A DNA stretch of 64,000 bases from Thermococcus sp. 2319x1 (lineage in GTDB: Archaea; Methanobacteriota_B; Thermococci; Thermococcales; Thermococcaceae), in NCBI RefSeq assembly GCF_001484685.1, contig NZ_CP012200.1:614321-678320 (forward strand). Direction: 5' to 3'. The notes beneath the pieces are model-generated. The model had not been told where the DNA came from, made no database searches, and saw only the letters and a list, made by a program, of their open reading frames with translations. The first letter of the stretch is position 1; each line of letters starts with the position of its first letter. The position numbers were made by a program, and so were the translations under genes. Positions 9,427 through 18,327 of the stretch are shown here, piece by piece.

Positions 9427-10346
9427 TCACCACCCCTCCTAAGCCTCGGATTGAAAACCTCGTCAAGTCCCGTGTTTATGAAGTAGAGACCTGTTATCAG
9501 GAGGGCTATGACGAGTCCAGGCGGTATTGCCCACCACCAATAGCCAAGCTGTATTGCGTTCCACAGCACTGCATTCTGAAGGATGATTCCGAGGGATATT
9601 CCCCTCGTGGGACCGAGACCTATGAAGTCGAGGCCAACAGCTGCCAGTATTGCACCACCGAACTGGAGGATGAAGACCATGAAGACGTAGGAGACCATGT
9701 TGGGCATTATCTCCCCGAAGATTATGGCCAGGTCCCTCATACCCGCTATCTTGGCCAGCGCCACGAACTCCCTGTTCTTCAGTGAGAGGGTCTGTGCTCT
9801 CACGGCTCTTGCGGTCCAAGGCCAGGCTGTCAGGCCGATGATTATGCCCTCTATCAGGATGCCCCTGTAGGTCACGTAAGCTGCTATGATGATAAGCAGG
9901 GCTAGGGTCGGGATGACGAGCAGTATGTTGGTCAACATCATGAGTATCTCGTCCACCCAGCCGCCCTTGTAGCCTGCCACGAAGCCGATGACAAGGCCAA
10001 TTAGCGTGGCAAGGTTGCCTCCGACGAGACCCACGAACAGTGAGCTCCTCAGACCGTGGACGAGCTGGCTGTAAAGGTCCCTTCCAAAGCTGTCAGTCCC
10101 AAGGTAGTGCTTGACCCTAACGACCCCTTGAGGGGTGAATATCTCCCCCATCTCCCCGGGCGGAAGGTTGGCGATTGAAGCTTTGGTTACCGACCTATCC
10201 CCGATTTTAATAACGTAATAGCCGAGTGGGTCAAATTTAGAGAACATGGGGCCTATCAGAGCAAAAATAATGAAGAAGCCCACTATGACAACCCCTATCT
10301 TGAACTTGTTGTTTTTTAGTGCGATCCGCAGAGTGTTCCCCTTCAT
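9423..10346 (-). CDS. ABC transporter permease, OppC/DppC-like
   Basis: This membrane subunit has an N-terminal helix (VVIVGFFIIFALIGPMFS), a short extracytoplasmic loop and five further hydrophobic segments forming the BPD_transp_1 fold. The coupling-helix region lies around TAWPWTARAVRAQTLSL. The OppC-type N-terminal segment and the motif LGTDSFGRDLYSQLV, typical of OppC/DppC, identify it. Its ATG follows directly on the stop of the OppB-like gene (TGA then ATG), and its own stop overlaps the OppD-like start, so the genes form one translation-coupled operon. It is 307 residues long and intact. Confidence 0.9.
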   Translation of the reverse strand: MKGNTLRIALKNNKFKIGVVIVGFFIIFALIGPMFSKFDPLGYYVIKIGDRSVTKASIANLPPGEMGEIFTPQGVVRVKHYLGTDSFGRDLYSQLVHGLRSSLFVGLVGGNLATLIGLVIGFVAGYKGGWVDEILMMLTNILLVIPTLALLIIIAAYVTYRGILIEGIIIGLTAWPWTARAVRAQTLSLKNREFVALAKIAGMRDLAIIFGEIMPNMVSYVFMVFILQFGGAILAAVGLDFIGLGPTRGISLGIILQNAVLWNAIQLGYWWWAIPPGLVIALLITGLYFINTGLDEVFNPRLRRGGE

Positions 10347-11345
10347 TCACTCTCCCCCCGTGTAGGAGTACTTGACCCTCGGATCTATGACAACGTACAG
10401 GAGGTCTATCACGAAGTTGGCAACGAGGACGTTCAGGATTATCATCAGGAAGCAGCCCTGTATGAGGAAGTAATCCTGGTTGAGTATGCCCTGCATCAGT
10501 ACGTAACCAATTCCCGGATAAGAGAATACGACCTCCGTGGTCAGTGCACCTGCAACGATGAGACCGAGCTGGAGTGCAAGTCCAGTGACCTGTGGGAGCA
10601 TTGCGTTTCTGAAGGCGTGCTTGAGTATAAGCCTCTCCGAGGAACCCAGGGCCTCAAGGTAGTGCGCGTAGTCCGCCTCTATCTCATAGATTATCATGTT
10701 CCTCATTCCTATCGCCCAGCCTCCAAGCTGGACGAGGAAGAGGCTCAGGAACGGGAGCGTCCAGTGGTGCAGGAAGTCCTTGATAAACGCCCAGCTCAGT
10801 GAGGGTATTATCCCGTAGCTGTACGCCCCTGAAACCGGGAATAAATCCAGCTTAACACCCAGAAGGTAAGCTAAGACTATAGCAAACCAGAAGTAGGGTG
10901 AAGCTGTCAGGAAGTAGAAGACCGGCATTAGGTAGGAGTCCATCTTCCTGTTCTTACCGGCCAGGGCCCCCAGCCAGTTTCCGACTATCCAGCTGAGGAC
11001 AATTGAAGGCACGAGAAGTGCAATATCATAGGGAAGGGCACTCTTTATGATTTCAGCAACGGGTTTTGGGTAGTAGTAAATGCTTATACCCAAATCGCCG
11101 TGTAGAAGGGCGTTCCAGAACGAAATGTACTGCTCCCAAAGGGGTTTATCCAGACCGAAGGCCTGAATGAAGTAGGAGTGAAGGTGTTCGGCAACGTTCG
11201 GCAGGGTTGCAAACCTCGACAAAAGCACTGCCACCGGATCCCCCGGCATGAACCTCGGGATGGCCCAGTCTATGGTGACCGCGAAGAAAAACGTGAGTAT
11301 GTAAATCAAAATCTTTCTGGTGAGGTACCTCTTTATTCCGCTCAC
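10347..11345 (-). CDS. ABC transporter permease, OppB/DppB-like
   Basis: This is the first permease of the operon, with an N-terminal helix after RYLTRKILIYILTFF and the OppB hallmark IDWAIPRFMPGDPVAVL, followed by about five more membrane segments. The C-terminus carries VVIDPRVKYSYTGGE, the usual ending of this family. The start is GTG at 11345, supported by GGAGGGGAG four bases upstream. It lies 83 bp downstream of the solute-binding protein gene, a gap that could hold a processing or attenuation site, as binding proteins are usually made in excess. It is 332 residues long and intact. Confidence 0.9.
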   Translation of the reverse strand: MSGIKRYLTRKILIYILTFFFAVTIDWAIPRFMPGDPVAVLLSRFATLPNVAEHLHSYFIQAFGLDKPLWEQYISFWNALLHGDLGISIYYYPKPVAEIIKSALPYDIALLVPSIVLSWIVGNWLGALAGKNRKMDSYLMPVFYFLTASPYFWFAIVLAYLLGVKLDLFPVSGAYSYGIIPSLSWAFIKDFLHHWTLPFLSLFLVQLGGWAIGMRNMIIYEIEADYAHYLEALGSSERLILKHAFRNAMLPQVTGLALQLGLIVAGALTTEVVFSYPGIGYVLMQGILNQDYFLIQGCFLMIILNVLVANFVIDLLYVVIDPRVKYSYTGGE

Positions 11346-11428
11346 ATCTCTCCCCTCCGTCAGTTTGAGCCCAGTGGTATTATTTTATGCGCCCCAAGAA
11401 AAAATAAAAATGTCGGAATGCCAAAAAG

Positions 11429-13237
11429 TCACCTCTTCCTCTTTCTGAGGAGAAGCGGGACGACTGCAAGTCCCACGAGCACTGCCGGACCGCAGATGCC
11501 TCCACCTTCGCTGGATGAAGTAGTTGTTGTCTGGGAGGTTGTGCTGCTCTTAACGGGCTTTATGCCAAGGAGGACCTTTAAGCCGCCCATCTGCCAGTAG
11601 TTGTTCCAGCTTATCGGATAAGCGTACGGGTTCTTCTCGGTAGGCCAGTTTGTCCAGTGGGCAGGGCTGGCCTCGAACCAGGCACCGTTGTAAACTATCG
11701 GGATAGCTGGCACTTCCTTGAGCATTATTTCCTGGAGCTCCCTGTAGTACTGGAGTTTCTTGTTCTCGTCCTTCTCGGTGTTTATTAGCTCAAGGAGCTC
11801 GGTTACCCTGTCGTTCTTGTACCTGCCCCAGTTCCCTGAGTAGGATGGCTCCCCAACGGAGGTAACGTCCGGGTAGAGAACCCAGTTGAACCACTGCCAG
11901 GGCGTGGCGTAAACCTGGCTTCCGAAGTTGTTGATCGCCATGTCAAAAGTGCCCTTGGTCAGGTCCTCCCAGTACTTGCTGTAATCCGGGAACTTGGGCT
12001 CCGCGCGTATTCCGACTGCTGCAAGCTGCTCGCTGATGATCCTGATCATCTCCATCCAGTCGGTCCATCCGTATGGGACTATTATCTCGAACTTCATTGG
12101 ACTACCGTCCGGGAACTCCCTGTAGCCGTCGCCGTTCACATCCTTGAAGCCGAGGCTATCGAGTATCTGAATAGCCTTCTCGGGATCGTACTTCCAGCCG
12201 TACTTCTCCTCAAGGTCCTTTGCCTTTATCTTTTCAAACACCGGAACAGGTAGGAGTCCAGTTGGGTCAGCAGGCAGAACCTGATTCTGCTGAGCCCTCG
12301 CGGCAATTTCCTCGGGGTTTATCGCATAGGCAAGTGCCCTTCTAAAGTCCGGGTTGTTGAGGGGTTCCTTCTGAGTGTTCAGGAAGAGGAACGCGGTGTT
12401 GGCTGGAAGGTGATAGGGCTTGTCATCGTACCAAGTCACTATGTTGTAAGTGCTCTTGACATCTGGGACACCCGGGATGAAGAAGTTGCTCCAGTCAAGA
12501 TCGCCCTTAACAAGCATCGAGAGAGCAACGTTGTTGCTGTAGACTATGACGTAAACGATGTACTTCGGAGCGGGCTTACCAAATACCTTGGTTCCCCACC
12601 AGTCGTCGTTCCTAATCCAGATAGCCCTCATCTCGTCGGTCTTGTAAAGCTTGTACATACCCGAACCCACTGGGTTTTCGGTGTTGGCGTAGGAAATCGG
12701 ATCTTCAATGCTCTCCCATATGTGCTTTGGAACTATCGGAACGTTGTACAGCCAGTAGGTCCACTCCTCGTAGTGGGGCTGGCTGAAGACGAACTGAACT
12801 GTTCTGTCGTCCACGACCTTTACTTCGCTGAGCCAGTCCCATATCGGGGCCCACCCAACGCCGCCGTTTTCCTTGGCAATGTCAAAGGTGAACTTCACGT
12901 CATCAGCGGTCAGCGGCTTTCCGTCCTGCCACTTAAGGCCCTCCCTGAGCTTCACTTCGTAGGTGTTGTCGCTTACCCACTGGCCGGATTCGGCAAGCCA
13001 GGGCTCAAGCTTGTCGTTCAGCGGGTCGTAAATAAACATCGTCTCGTAGAGAAGTCCTATAGTTCCGGTAACTGCGGCCCACGGGGTCAGCGGGTTGAAG
13101 TTGTTTGGCTGGCTCCAAAGGCCACCACCCACGTACAGGGTTTCGTCCCTCGGTAGTTCCTCGGCACGGACGTATCCGGAGCTCAAGACGTTTGCAAACA
13201 CCACCAGGGCTATTATAGCACCCAACAGTTTCTTCAT
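11429..13237 (-). CDS. ABC transporter solute-binding protein (SBP family 5) with CGP-CTERM tail
   Basis: This is a family-5 (oligopeptide/sugar) binding protein of about 602 residues that captures the substrate outside the cell. The start is ATG 13237 behind GGTGGTG, giving MKKLLGAIIALVVFANVL as a signal peptide cleaved near YVRAEE. The body shows LRDGLKWQDGKPLTADDVKF-like features of family 5. The C-terminus has a Ser/Thr-rich linker (SSTTSQTTTTSSS), GGGICGP, a hydrophobic helix and a basic RKRKR end: the CGP-CTERM signal peculiar to Thermococcales, thought to allow lipid anchoring at the Cys. It is the first gene of the leftward chitin operon, transcribed divergently from the GH1 gene. A second, damaged paralogue lies at 19738-21561. 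Confidence 0.92.
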   Translation of the reverse strand: MKKLLGAIIALVVFANVLSSGYVRAEELPRDETLYVGGGLWSQPNNFNPLTPWAAVTGTIGLLYETMFIYDPLNDKLEPWLAESGQWVSDNTYEVKLREGLKWQDGKPLTADDVKFTFDIAKENGGVGWAPIWDWLSEVKVVDDRTVQFVFSQPHYEEWTYWLYNVPIVPKHIWESIEDPISYANTENPVGSGMYKLYKTDEMRAIWIRNDDWWGTKVFGKPAPKYIVYVIVYSNNVALSMLVKGDLDWSNFFIPGVPDVKSTYNIVTWYDDKPYHLPANTAFLFLNTQKEPLNNPDFRRALAYAINPEEIAARAQQNQVLPADPTGLLPVPVFEKIKAKDLEEKYGWKYDPEKAIQILDSLGFKDVNGDGYREFPDGSPMKFEIIVPYGWTDWMEMIRIISEQLAAVGIRAEPKFPDYSKYWEDLTKGTFDMAINNFGSQVYATPWQWFNWVLYPDVTSVGEPSYSGNWGRYKNDRVTELLELINTEKDENKKLQYYRELQEIMLKEVPAIPIVYNGAWFEASPAHWTNWPTEKNPYAYPISWNNYWQMGGLKVLLGIKPVKSSTTSQTTTTSSSEGGGICGPAVLVGLAVVPLLLRKRKR

Positions 13238-13422
13238 AGACACCACCCCGACCCCCCTGTTCATAATGGGGGGCCTGTAGTGTAATATGCGCTAATCATT
13301 TATAAGTTTTCCTCGAGTTTATAATAACTTGGATCAGGATTTATAAAACTGGCCCAAACATTTATAAAATCGAATCCCCAAACTATTCAACAGCAATGTA
13401 ATGAAGCTGGAGGTTGATTACG
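13238..13422. promoter_or_regulatory. divergent promoter region between chitin transporter operon and GH1-RHH-PIN operon
   Basis: The 185-bp gap between the binding-protein gene and the first GH1 gene contains four TTTATAA elements near 13299, 13318, 13340 and 13362. Some can serve as TATA boxes for each direction. The rightward gene has GGAGGT eight bases before its ATG; the leftward gene has GGTGGTG. The repeated spacing suggests co-regulation, but I see no clear inverted repeat and cannot name a regulator. Confidence 0.55.
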
Positions 13423-14961
13423 ATGCTACCGGAAGAATTCCTGTGGGGCGTTGGGCAGTCGAGCTTTCAGTTCGAAATGGGCGACAAGCTCAGGAGGCAC
13501 ATTGACCCGAACACCGACTGGTGGAAGTGGGTTCGTGACCCTTTTAACATAAAAAAGGAGCTTGTGAGTGGAGACCTTCCAGAGGACGGCATCAACAACT
13601 ACGAACTTTTTGAGAATGACCACAAGCTCGCCAGAGGCCTCGGCCTCAACACCTACAGGATTGGAATAGAGTGGAGCAGAATCTTTCCCTGGCCGACGTG
13701 GACGGTCGATACCGAGGTTGAGTTCGACACTTACGGGCTAATAAAGGACGTTAAGATAGACAAGTCCACCCTTGCGGAGCTCGACAGACTGGCCAACAAG
13801 GAGGAAGTCCTGCATTACAGGCGCGTCATTCAGCACTTAAGGGAGCTCGGCTTCAAGGTTTTTGTGAACCTCAACCACTTCACGCTTCCAATCTGGCTCC
13901 ACGACCCCATAGTGGCAAGGGAGAAGGCCCTTACCAACGACAGGATCGGCTGGGTCTCCCAGAGGGCGGTTGTTGAGTTTGCTAAGTATGCCGCTTACAT
14001 TGCTCATGCGCTCGGAGACCTCGTGGACACCTGGAGCACCTTCAACGAACCGATGGTCGTCGTTGAGCTCGGCTACCTCGCCCCCTACTCAGGATTTCCT
14101 CCCGGTGTTATGAACCCGGAGGCGGCGAAGCTGGCGATCCTCAACATGATAAACGCCCACGCTTTGGCCTATAAGATGATAAAGAGGTTCGACACCAAGA
14201 AGGCCGATAATGACAGTAAGTCCCCAGCGGACGTTGGCATAATTTACAACAACATCGGCGTTGCATATCCAAAGGACTCCAACGATCCCAAGGATGTTAA
14301 AGCCGCCGAAAACGACAACTACTTCCACAGCGGACTGTTCTTTGATGCCATCCATAAGGGGAAGCTCAACATCGACTTCGACGGCGAAAACTTTGTAAAA
14401 GTTAGGCACTTAAAGGGCAATGATTGGATAGGCCTAAACTACTACACCCGCGAGGTCGTCAGGTATTCGGAGCCCAAGTTCCCGAGTATACCCCTAATAT
14501 CGTTCAAGGGCGTTCCCAACTACGGCTACTCCTGCAGACCTGGCACAACCTCCGCCGATGGCATGCCCGTCAGCGACATAGGCTGGGAGGTCTATCCCCA
14601 GGGCATCTACGACTCGATAGTCGAGGCCACCAAGTATGGCGTCCCGGTTTACGTCACCGAGAACGGCGTTGCGGATTCAGCGGACACACTGAGGCCCTAC
14701 TACATAGTCAGCCACGTCTCAAAGATAGAGGAAGCCATTGAGAATGGATACCCCGTAAAAGGCTACATGTACTGGGCGCTTACCGACAACTACGAGTGGG
14801 CCCTCGGCTTCAGCATGAGGTTTGGCCTCTACAAGGTCGACCTTATCTCCAAGGAGAGGATTCCGAGGGAGAGGAGCGTTGAGATATATCGGAGGATAGT
14901 TCAGTCCAACGGGGTTCCTCAAGACCTCAAAGAGGAGTTCCTTAAAGGTGGGGAGAAATGA
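13423..14961 (+). CDS. GH1 family beta-glycosidase (chitin island copy 1)
   Basis: This is a 512-residue GH1 enzyme. The acid/base Glu is E209 in TFNEPM and the nucleophile is E413 in VTENGV; the N-terminal QSSFQFE and the Trp-rich ALTDNYEWALGF near the C-terminus are subsite residues of the family. It resembles the beta-glycosidase of the T. kodakarensis chitin cluster rather than the well known CelB type: the early WVRDPFNIKKELVSGDLPEDGINNY insertion is shared with the second copy here. The natural substrate is unknown; a chito- or gluco-oligosaccharide is plausible. ATG 13423 is chosen with GGAGGT eight bases upstream. Its TGA overlaps the ATG of the following RHH gene, so all three genes of the cassette are translation-coupled. 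Confidence 0.88.
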   Translation: MLPEEFLWGVGQSSFQFEMGDKLRRHIDPNTDWWKWVRDPFNIKKELVSGDLPEDGINNYELFENDHKLARGLGLNTYRIGIEWSRIFPWPTWTVDTEVEFDTYGLIKDVKIDKSTLAELDRLANKEEVLHYRRVIQHLRELGFKVFVNLNHFTLPIWLHDPIVAREKALTNDRIGWVSQRAVVEFAKYAAYIAHALGDLVDTWSTFNEPMVVVELGYLAPYSGFPPGVMNPEAAKLAILNMINAHALAYKMIKRFDTKKADNDSKSPADVGIIYNNIGVAYPKDSNDPKDVKAAENDNYFHSGLFFDAIHKGKLNIDFDGENFVKVRHLKGNDWIGLNYYTREVVRYSEPKFPSIPLISFKGVPNYGYSCRPGTTSADGMPVSDIGWEVYPQGIYDSIVEATKYGVPVYVTENGVADSADTLRPYYIVSHVSKIEEAIENGYPVKGYMYWALTDNYEWALGFSMRFGLYKVDLISKERIPRERSVEIYRRIVQSNGVPQDLKEEFLKGGEK

Positions 14962-15215
14962 AAACCATAGCCGTTGATGAGGACACCTGGGAGGCTATAA
15001 AGAAGCTCAAGGCCAAGCTGGATGCACGGTCTTACGACGAGGTACTCAGGAAGCTCATCGAGGCATGGCACCTCGTGGAGTTTGACCTCAAGACGGAAAA
15101 GGTCGTCCTGGACGACGATGAGGCCGAGCTCATGATTAACCTTATAAAGGACAGGGAGAGAGCGATATCAAGAGGAGGTAGCCATGAGAAGACTTCCCAA
15201 GAGGGTGGTCTTTGA
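14958..15215 (+). CDS. vapB: RHH-type antitoxin-like protein (cassette copy 1)
   Basis: This is a small 85-residue protein beginning MKTIAVDEDTWEAIKKLKAK with SYDEVLRKLIEAW, the beta strand plus helix-turn-helix pattern of ribbon-helix-helix VapB antitoxins. The start (ATGA) overlaps the GH1 stop by four bases, and the C-terminal coding part overlaps the PIN gene by 32 bp. This position is unusual: the antitoxin is translated from the tail of a catabolic enzyme gene. It may autoregulate with the PIN partner, or act as a regulator of the glycosidase cassette. The first 69 residues are close to the second copy at 23238; the last part, reading HEKTSQEGGL, is only the shadow of the PIN gene start. 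Confidence 0.75.
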   Translation: MKTIAVDEDTWEAIKKLKAKLDARSYDEVLRKLIEAWHLVEFDLKTEKVVLDDDEAELMINLIKDRERAISRGGSHEKTSQEGGL

Positions 15216-15672
15216 TCCGCAAGCCCTCATCGAGATAAACAGGAGACGAAACAGGGACATCCTGGAGTTCATACTGGCCGAGTTCGAAGTCTTCGTGCCT
15301 TTCCCCTCTCTACATGCCTATTTTCTCGGGAAGGCCTACCTGGGCCGCAACGTTGAGGAGGATCTCTCCAGGTTTGAGGAGATCTACCGGACCACATATC
15401 CTGATAGGGAGCTTTTGATAAAACTCGTGAATATAGAGGCCTCCCTCATAAAAGAGGGAGTTTTCATGTCTCTCGAGGACCTATTAACGGGTGTTTCCGC
15501 AATAATGGTCGAGGCCCTCCTGGTTTCCACGGAACCGGAGAGGTTCAAGCCCCTCAAAAAGTACGGCCTCGACTGCGTGGGTCTTGAGAAGTTCTTTGAG
15601 GAAGTCGGCGAGCTGGCGAGGGAGGAGATAAAGAAAAAGAAATCGGGGGCAAAGGAAAGCACCGTTAAATAA
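15184..15672 (+). CDS. vapC: PIN-domain protein, VapC-like (cassette copy 1)
   Basis: This 162-residue protein has a PIN fold: VVFDPQALIEIN holds the first Asp, a central Glu-rich helix follows, and FMSLEDLLTGVSAIMVEALLVSTEPERF is the DxLTG plus last-acidic region. In the second copy that last motif reads TADQDRY; here the Asp is replaced by Glu/Pro (STEPERF), so nuclease activity may be weakened. ATG 15184 is preceded by GAGGAGGT. It overlaps the RHH gene by 32 bp. It is the last gene of the GH1-RHH-PIN unit. A role as RNase toxin or as an RHH-bound regulator cannot be decided from sequence. Confidence 0.72.
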   Translation: MRRLPKRVVFDPQALIEINRRRNRDILEFILAEFEVFVPFPSLHAYFLGKAYLGRNVEEDLSRFEEIYRTTYPDRELLIKLVNIEASLIKEGVFMSLEDLLTGVSAIMVEALLVSTEPERFKPLKKYGLDCVGLEKFFEEVGELAREEIKKKKSGAKESTVK

Positions 15673-15718
15673 CGCTGCTTTCGTGAAGTTTTTATATCCG
15701 TTTCTTGATTGTCTGCTC

Positions 15719-16870
15719 ATGGAGCGGAGAAGACTCGTAGGCATTGCCCTGCTCGTGGTCTCAGCATTCACAGGAACCCTCGCCTTTCGCCTTGCCACAC
15801 CCGCCATAGCCTTCTACACGAGGGACACGCTCAGCGCGAGCATGCTGGCGGTTTCCATAGTTTCCATGTCCTTCGTTTTGGCCAGAGCTTTTTCCTCGGT
15901 GTTCGGTGGCCTCCTCCTTGAGAAGAGGAAGTCCCTCCTCCACATCGGCGGAATTGCCATGATGGGGAATGCGCTGGCCGTTCACCTCTACCCTCTCACC
16001 TCAAACTGGATTCAGGTCGCTGGAATAAAGCTCCTCAACGGCTTTCTCAACGGCCTCAGCTGGCCCATGGCCCAGTTCGTCGTTGCCGTGGCGACTCCAC
16101 GGGAGATACGTGCGAGAGTTACGGCCGTTTACTTCTTCTTCGGCAGCATCGCTTCCCTCCTCGGCAATTATATTTACGCCTACACGATAGATTTTGGACT
16201 TTCTGGCCAGATGTGGATATCTTCTGTCTTCTTTGTGCTGACCGGACTGATAATGATAATCGCCTACATCCTCCTCTCTGACTGGATAGTACCGAAAAGG
16301 GAGAAAAAGAGCTCTCAGGGGCCTTCCCTTGACCCAAGAAAAGTCCTCGTGATAGCTTCCTTGATGGCAGTCATAGTGGCGTTTACCTCGGGAGAGATAA
16401 CGTACGTCTACGTCTCCGAGGCCCTTGGGCTGGAAAAGGCAACTACCGCGACCCTACTGGGGTGGGTTGACTTCTTCGCATCTTTACTCAGCTACTTCTC
16501 CTCTTGGTTTGCGGATAAGGTCAGCGAGGTTGGGATGGTAAAGCTGACGGCCGTACTTGCCGGGATTTCGCCGCTCCTCGCGGCCGTTAAAACATCGTTC
16601 ACCGTTTTCCTCGGGATATTTCTAGCTCTCTTCGCCTTCCAGAGTTTCAGGCCCATATCCAGAAAGGTACTCGCCAGCTACCACCGCTCTTCCCTGGCCA
16701 TAGGCGGGGTTAACGGCGTTCAGAACCTCTCGACTTTCCTTGGAGGGGTTTTCTTTGGCCTTGCGTATTCAATAGGGGAAATCCACGTTGGGGTTACCTT
16801 GAACGGGGCGCTCCTGGCGTTTACGCCGGTCTCAGTGATTCTACTCCTTAAGGCGTCTGCCATTAGGTGA
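15719..16870 (+). CDS. MFS transporter
   Basis: This 383-residue membrane protein has about twelve hydrophobic segments in two halves. The loop after helix 2 reads SFVLARAFSSVFGGLLLEKRK, with a basic G-x3-R/K-rich stretch as in major facilitator permeases, and a charged central loop (SDWIVPKREKKSS) separates the halves. The substrate is unknown; the neighbourhood suggests sugar or drug export. ATG 15719 is chosen because TTTTTATAT at about 15688-15697 places the transcription start only a few bases upstream, that is, a nearly leaderless mRNA; an upstream GTG would overlap this TATA box. It is downstream of the PIN gene but has its own promoter. Confidence 0.85.
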   Translation: MERRRLVGIALLVVSAFTGTLAFRLATPAIAFYTRDTLSASMLAVSIVSMSFVLARAFSSVFGGLLLEKRKSLLHIGGIAMMGNALAVHLYPLTSNWIQVAGIKLLNGFLNGLSWPMAQFVVAVATPREIRARVTAVYFFFGSIASLLGNYIYAYTIDFGLSGQMWISSVFFVLTGLIMIIAYILLSDWIVPKREKKSSQGPSLDPRKVLVIASLMAVIVAFTSGEITYVYVSEALGLEKATTATLLGWVDFFASLLSYFSSWFADKVSEVGMVKLTAVLAGISPLLAAVKTSFTVFLGIFLALFAFQSFRPISRKVLASYHRSSLAIGGVNGVQNLSTFLGGVFFGLAYSIGEIHVGVTLNGALLAFTPVSVILLLKASAIR

Positions 16871-16961
16871 CATCACCATCGGTTTTTAACTTTTGGAGTT
16901 AGAAATATTTATATTTGTATCTACCACCCATATTACGAAATAACTGCATTAGGAGATAACC

Positions 16962-18323
16962 ATGAAATTTTGGAAGCATGTTTGGGCAGCAATACTTGTT
17001 GTACTTGTCCTAGCCCTGCCGGGAGTGGCGGCTCTCTCTTACCCCTGGGCAGGATTCCCGGTTTTTGGGCCAGAGTCCGGTGCATACCCAATCCGCTTGG
17101 TTGGGGTTGATCAGAAGGACAACATTGCCATAGTAACTTGGGATGTGCCAACTAACTGCTTATCTGGTATGGGGACTGTCCTCATGAGCAAAGACGGCCA
17201 TAATATTGCGGAGAGTGTCAATCTTGGCCGCTTAAAACCCTGGGGCAAGAAAGTTGCCGTTGTAGTCCAAGTGAGGGAACCCCTCTATGTGAAGCTCCGC
17301 ATTATTGCAGGGAACGGGGTGTTCATGAGTTCCTGGGTCAAGCTCACACCGGATTCGCGGCATCCATACACACCAACGGGTGAAAAAGGTGTAATAACCC
17401 CCCAGCTATTCCCTGGACTGGCCCTTCTGATAGTTGCTGGGTTGACACTTTGGGATGCATACGACACCTACAAGACCTGCAAGAACTACGGCATAGACTC
17501 AATGGAATGTAAAGTCCAGGGGACGTTCTTTGTGGTGGGCCTTGCGCTTCCTGGGGACGAGGGCATAAAGCTCGTAAAGAAGGGCGCTACCAAAATCGGG
17601 GTAACTAGTAAGATTTACAGGGTTCTCAAGAATGCTAAAATTATTGACAACGCGGATAATGTTCTAACAAAATTCACCCATATTTTTGATGACATCGCCA
17701 AATATGGTGATGATGCTGCAGACGCTTTGGACAACCTGCTCGGGAGAGGGATTACAAGTGATGCCATAGAAAATACAGTGAAACACGGCGTAACTCTAAA
17801 AGCCTTAAGAGAGGGCATCGAAAAAGCTGACAGGCATTTTTCAAGGAAATTCAGCACCGTTTGGACTCCTCTCTGGGGGAGTGCTTACAAAGTTGGTGAC
17901 GTCAGTGATTCCATGATAACTATCCCCAGAGGTAACGAGAGGATGGGATTAATACATTCATTCCTCAGGCATATCTGGGGTTATGAGGCAGAAGTTAAAC
18001 CCATGACATCCTTCTGGCCTATAGGTCAGAGGGTTACCATTAACGGCAAAACCCTCCAAATGCCCAAGGTCTTTAAGGACGAAGGGGAGGTTGCGGAATT
18101 TGCAAGTGACGTCCTTCAGAGGGCTTTAAAGCTCGATAAATACAGGGGACAATTCACGAGTGGCAGAGTTGTTCTAGATGTTGATCTCTCAGACGTTGGC
18201 ATCTACAAACCCGGAATAGACTCGGTAACGTATGTCTTTGCCTGCGAGGGAAGGACATGTGGCTTAATAACAATGTATCCAAATGGTCCCGAGGTAGTGA
18301 TTTACAAGAGGTTTGGGGGATGA
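16962..18323 (+). CDS. secreted toxin-like protein with C-terminal candidate effector domain
   Basis: This is a 453-residue exported protein not assignable to a named family. Residues 1-25 form a signal peptide (basic start, AAILVVLVLALPG, AALS). Residues 25-125 look like an extracellular beta-rich domain. A second hydrophobic helix, LFPGLALLIVAGLTLWDAY, is at about 148-166, followed by DTYKTC and LALPGDEGIKLVKKGATKIG, which recalls the pretoxin linker that precedes effector domains in polymorphic toxins. The last 150 residues are soluble; LIHSFLRHIWGYEAEVK and a C-terminal GLITMYPNGPEVVIYK strand pair are reminiscent of BECR-fold RNase toxins, an inference only. TATA AAATATTTATATTT lies about 65 bp upstream and AGGAGAT precedes ATG 16962. 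Its TGA is embedded in the ribosome binding site of the next gene, the usual toxin-immunity arrangement. Confidence 0.6.
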   Translation: MKFWKHVWAAILVVLVLALPGVAALSYPWAGFPVFGPESGAYPIRLVGVDQKDNIAIVTWDVPTNCLSGMGTVLMSKDGHNIAESVNLGRLKPWGKKVAVVVQVREPLYVKLRIIAGNGVFMSSWVKLTPDSRHPYTPTGEKGVITPQLFPGLALLIVAGLTLWDAYDTYKTCKNYGIDSMECKVQGTFFVVGLALPGDEGIKLVKKGATKIGVTSKIYRVLKNAKIIDNADNVLTKFTHIFDDIAKYGDDAADALDNLLGRGITSDAIENTVKHGVTLKALREGIEKADRHFSRKFSTVWTPLWGSAYKVGDVSDSMITIPRGNERMGLIHSFLRHIWGYEAEVKPMTSFWPIGQRVTINGKTLQMPKVFKDEGEVAEFASDVLQRALKLDKYRGQFTSGRVVLDVDLSDVGIYKPGIDSVTYVFACEGRTCGLITMYPNGPEVVIYKRFGG

Positions 18324-18327
18324 TGTT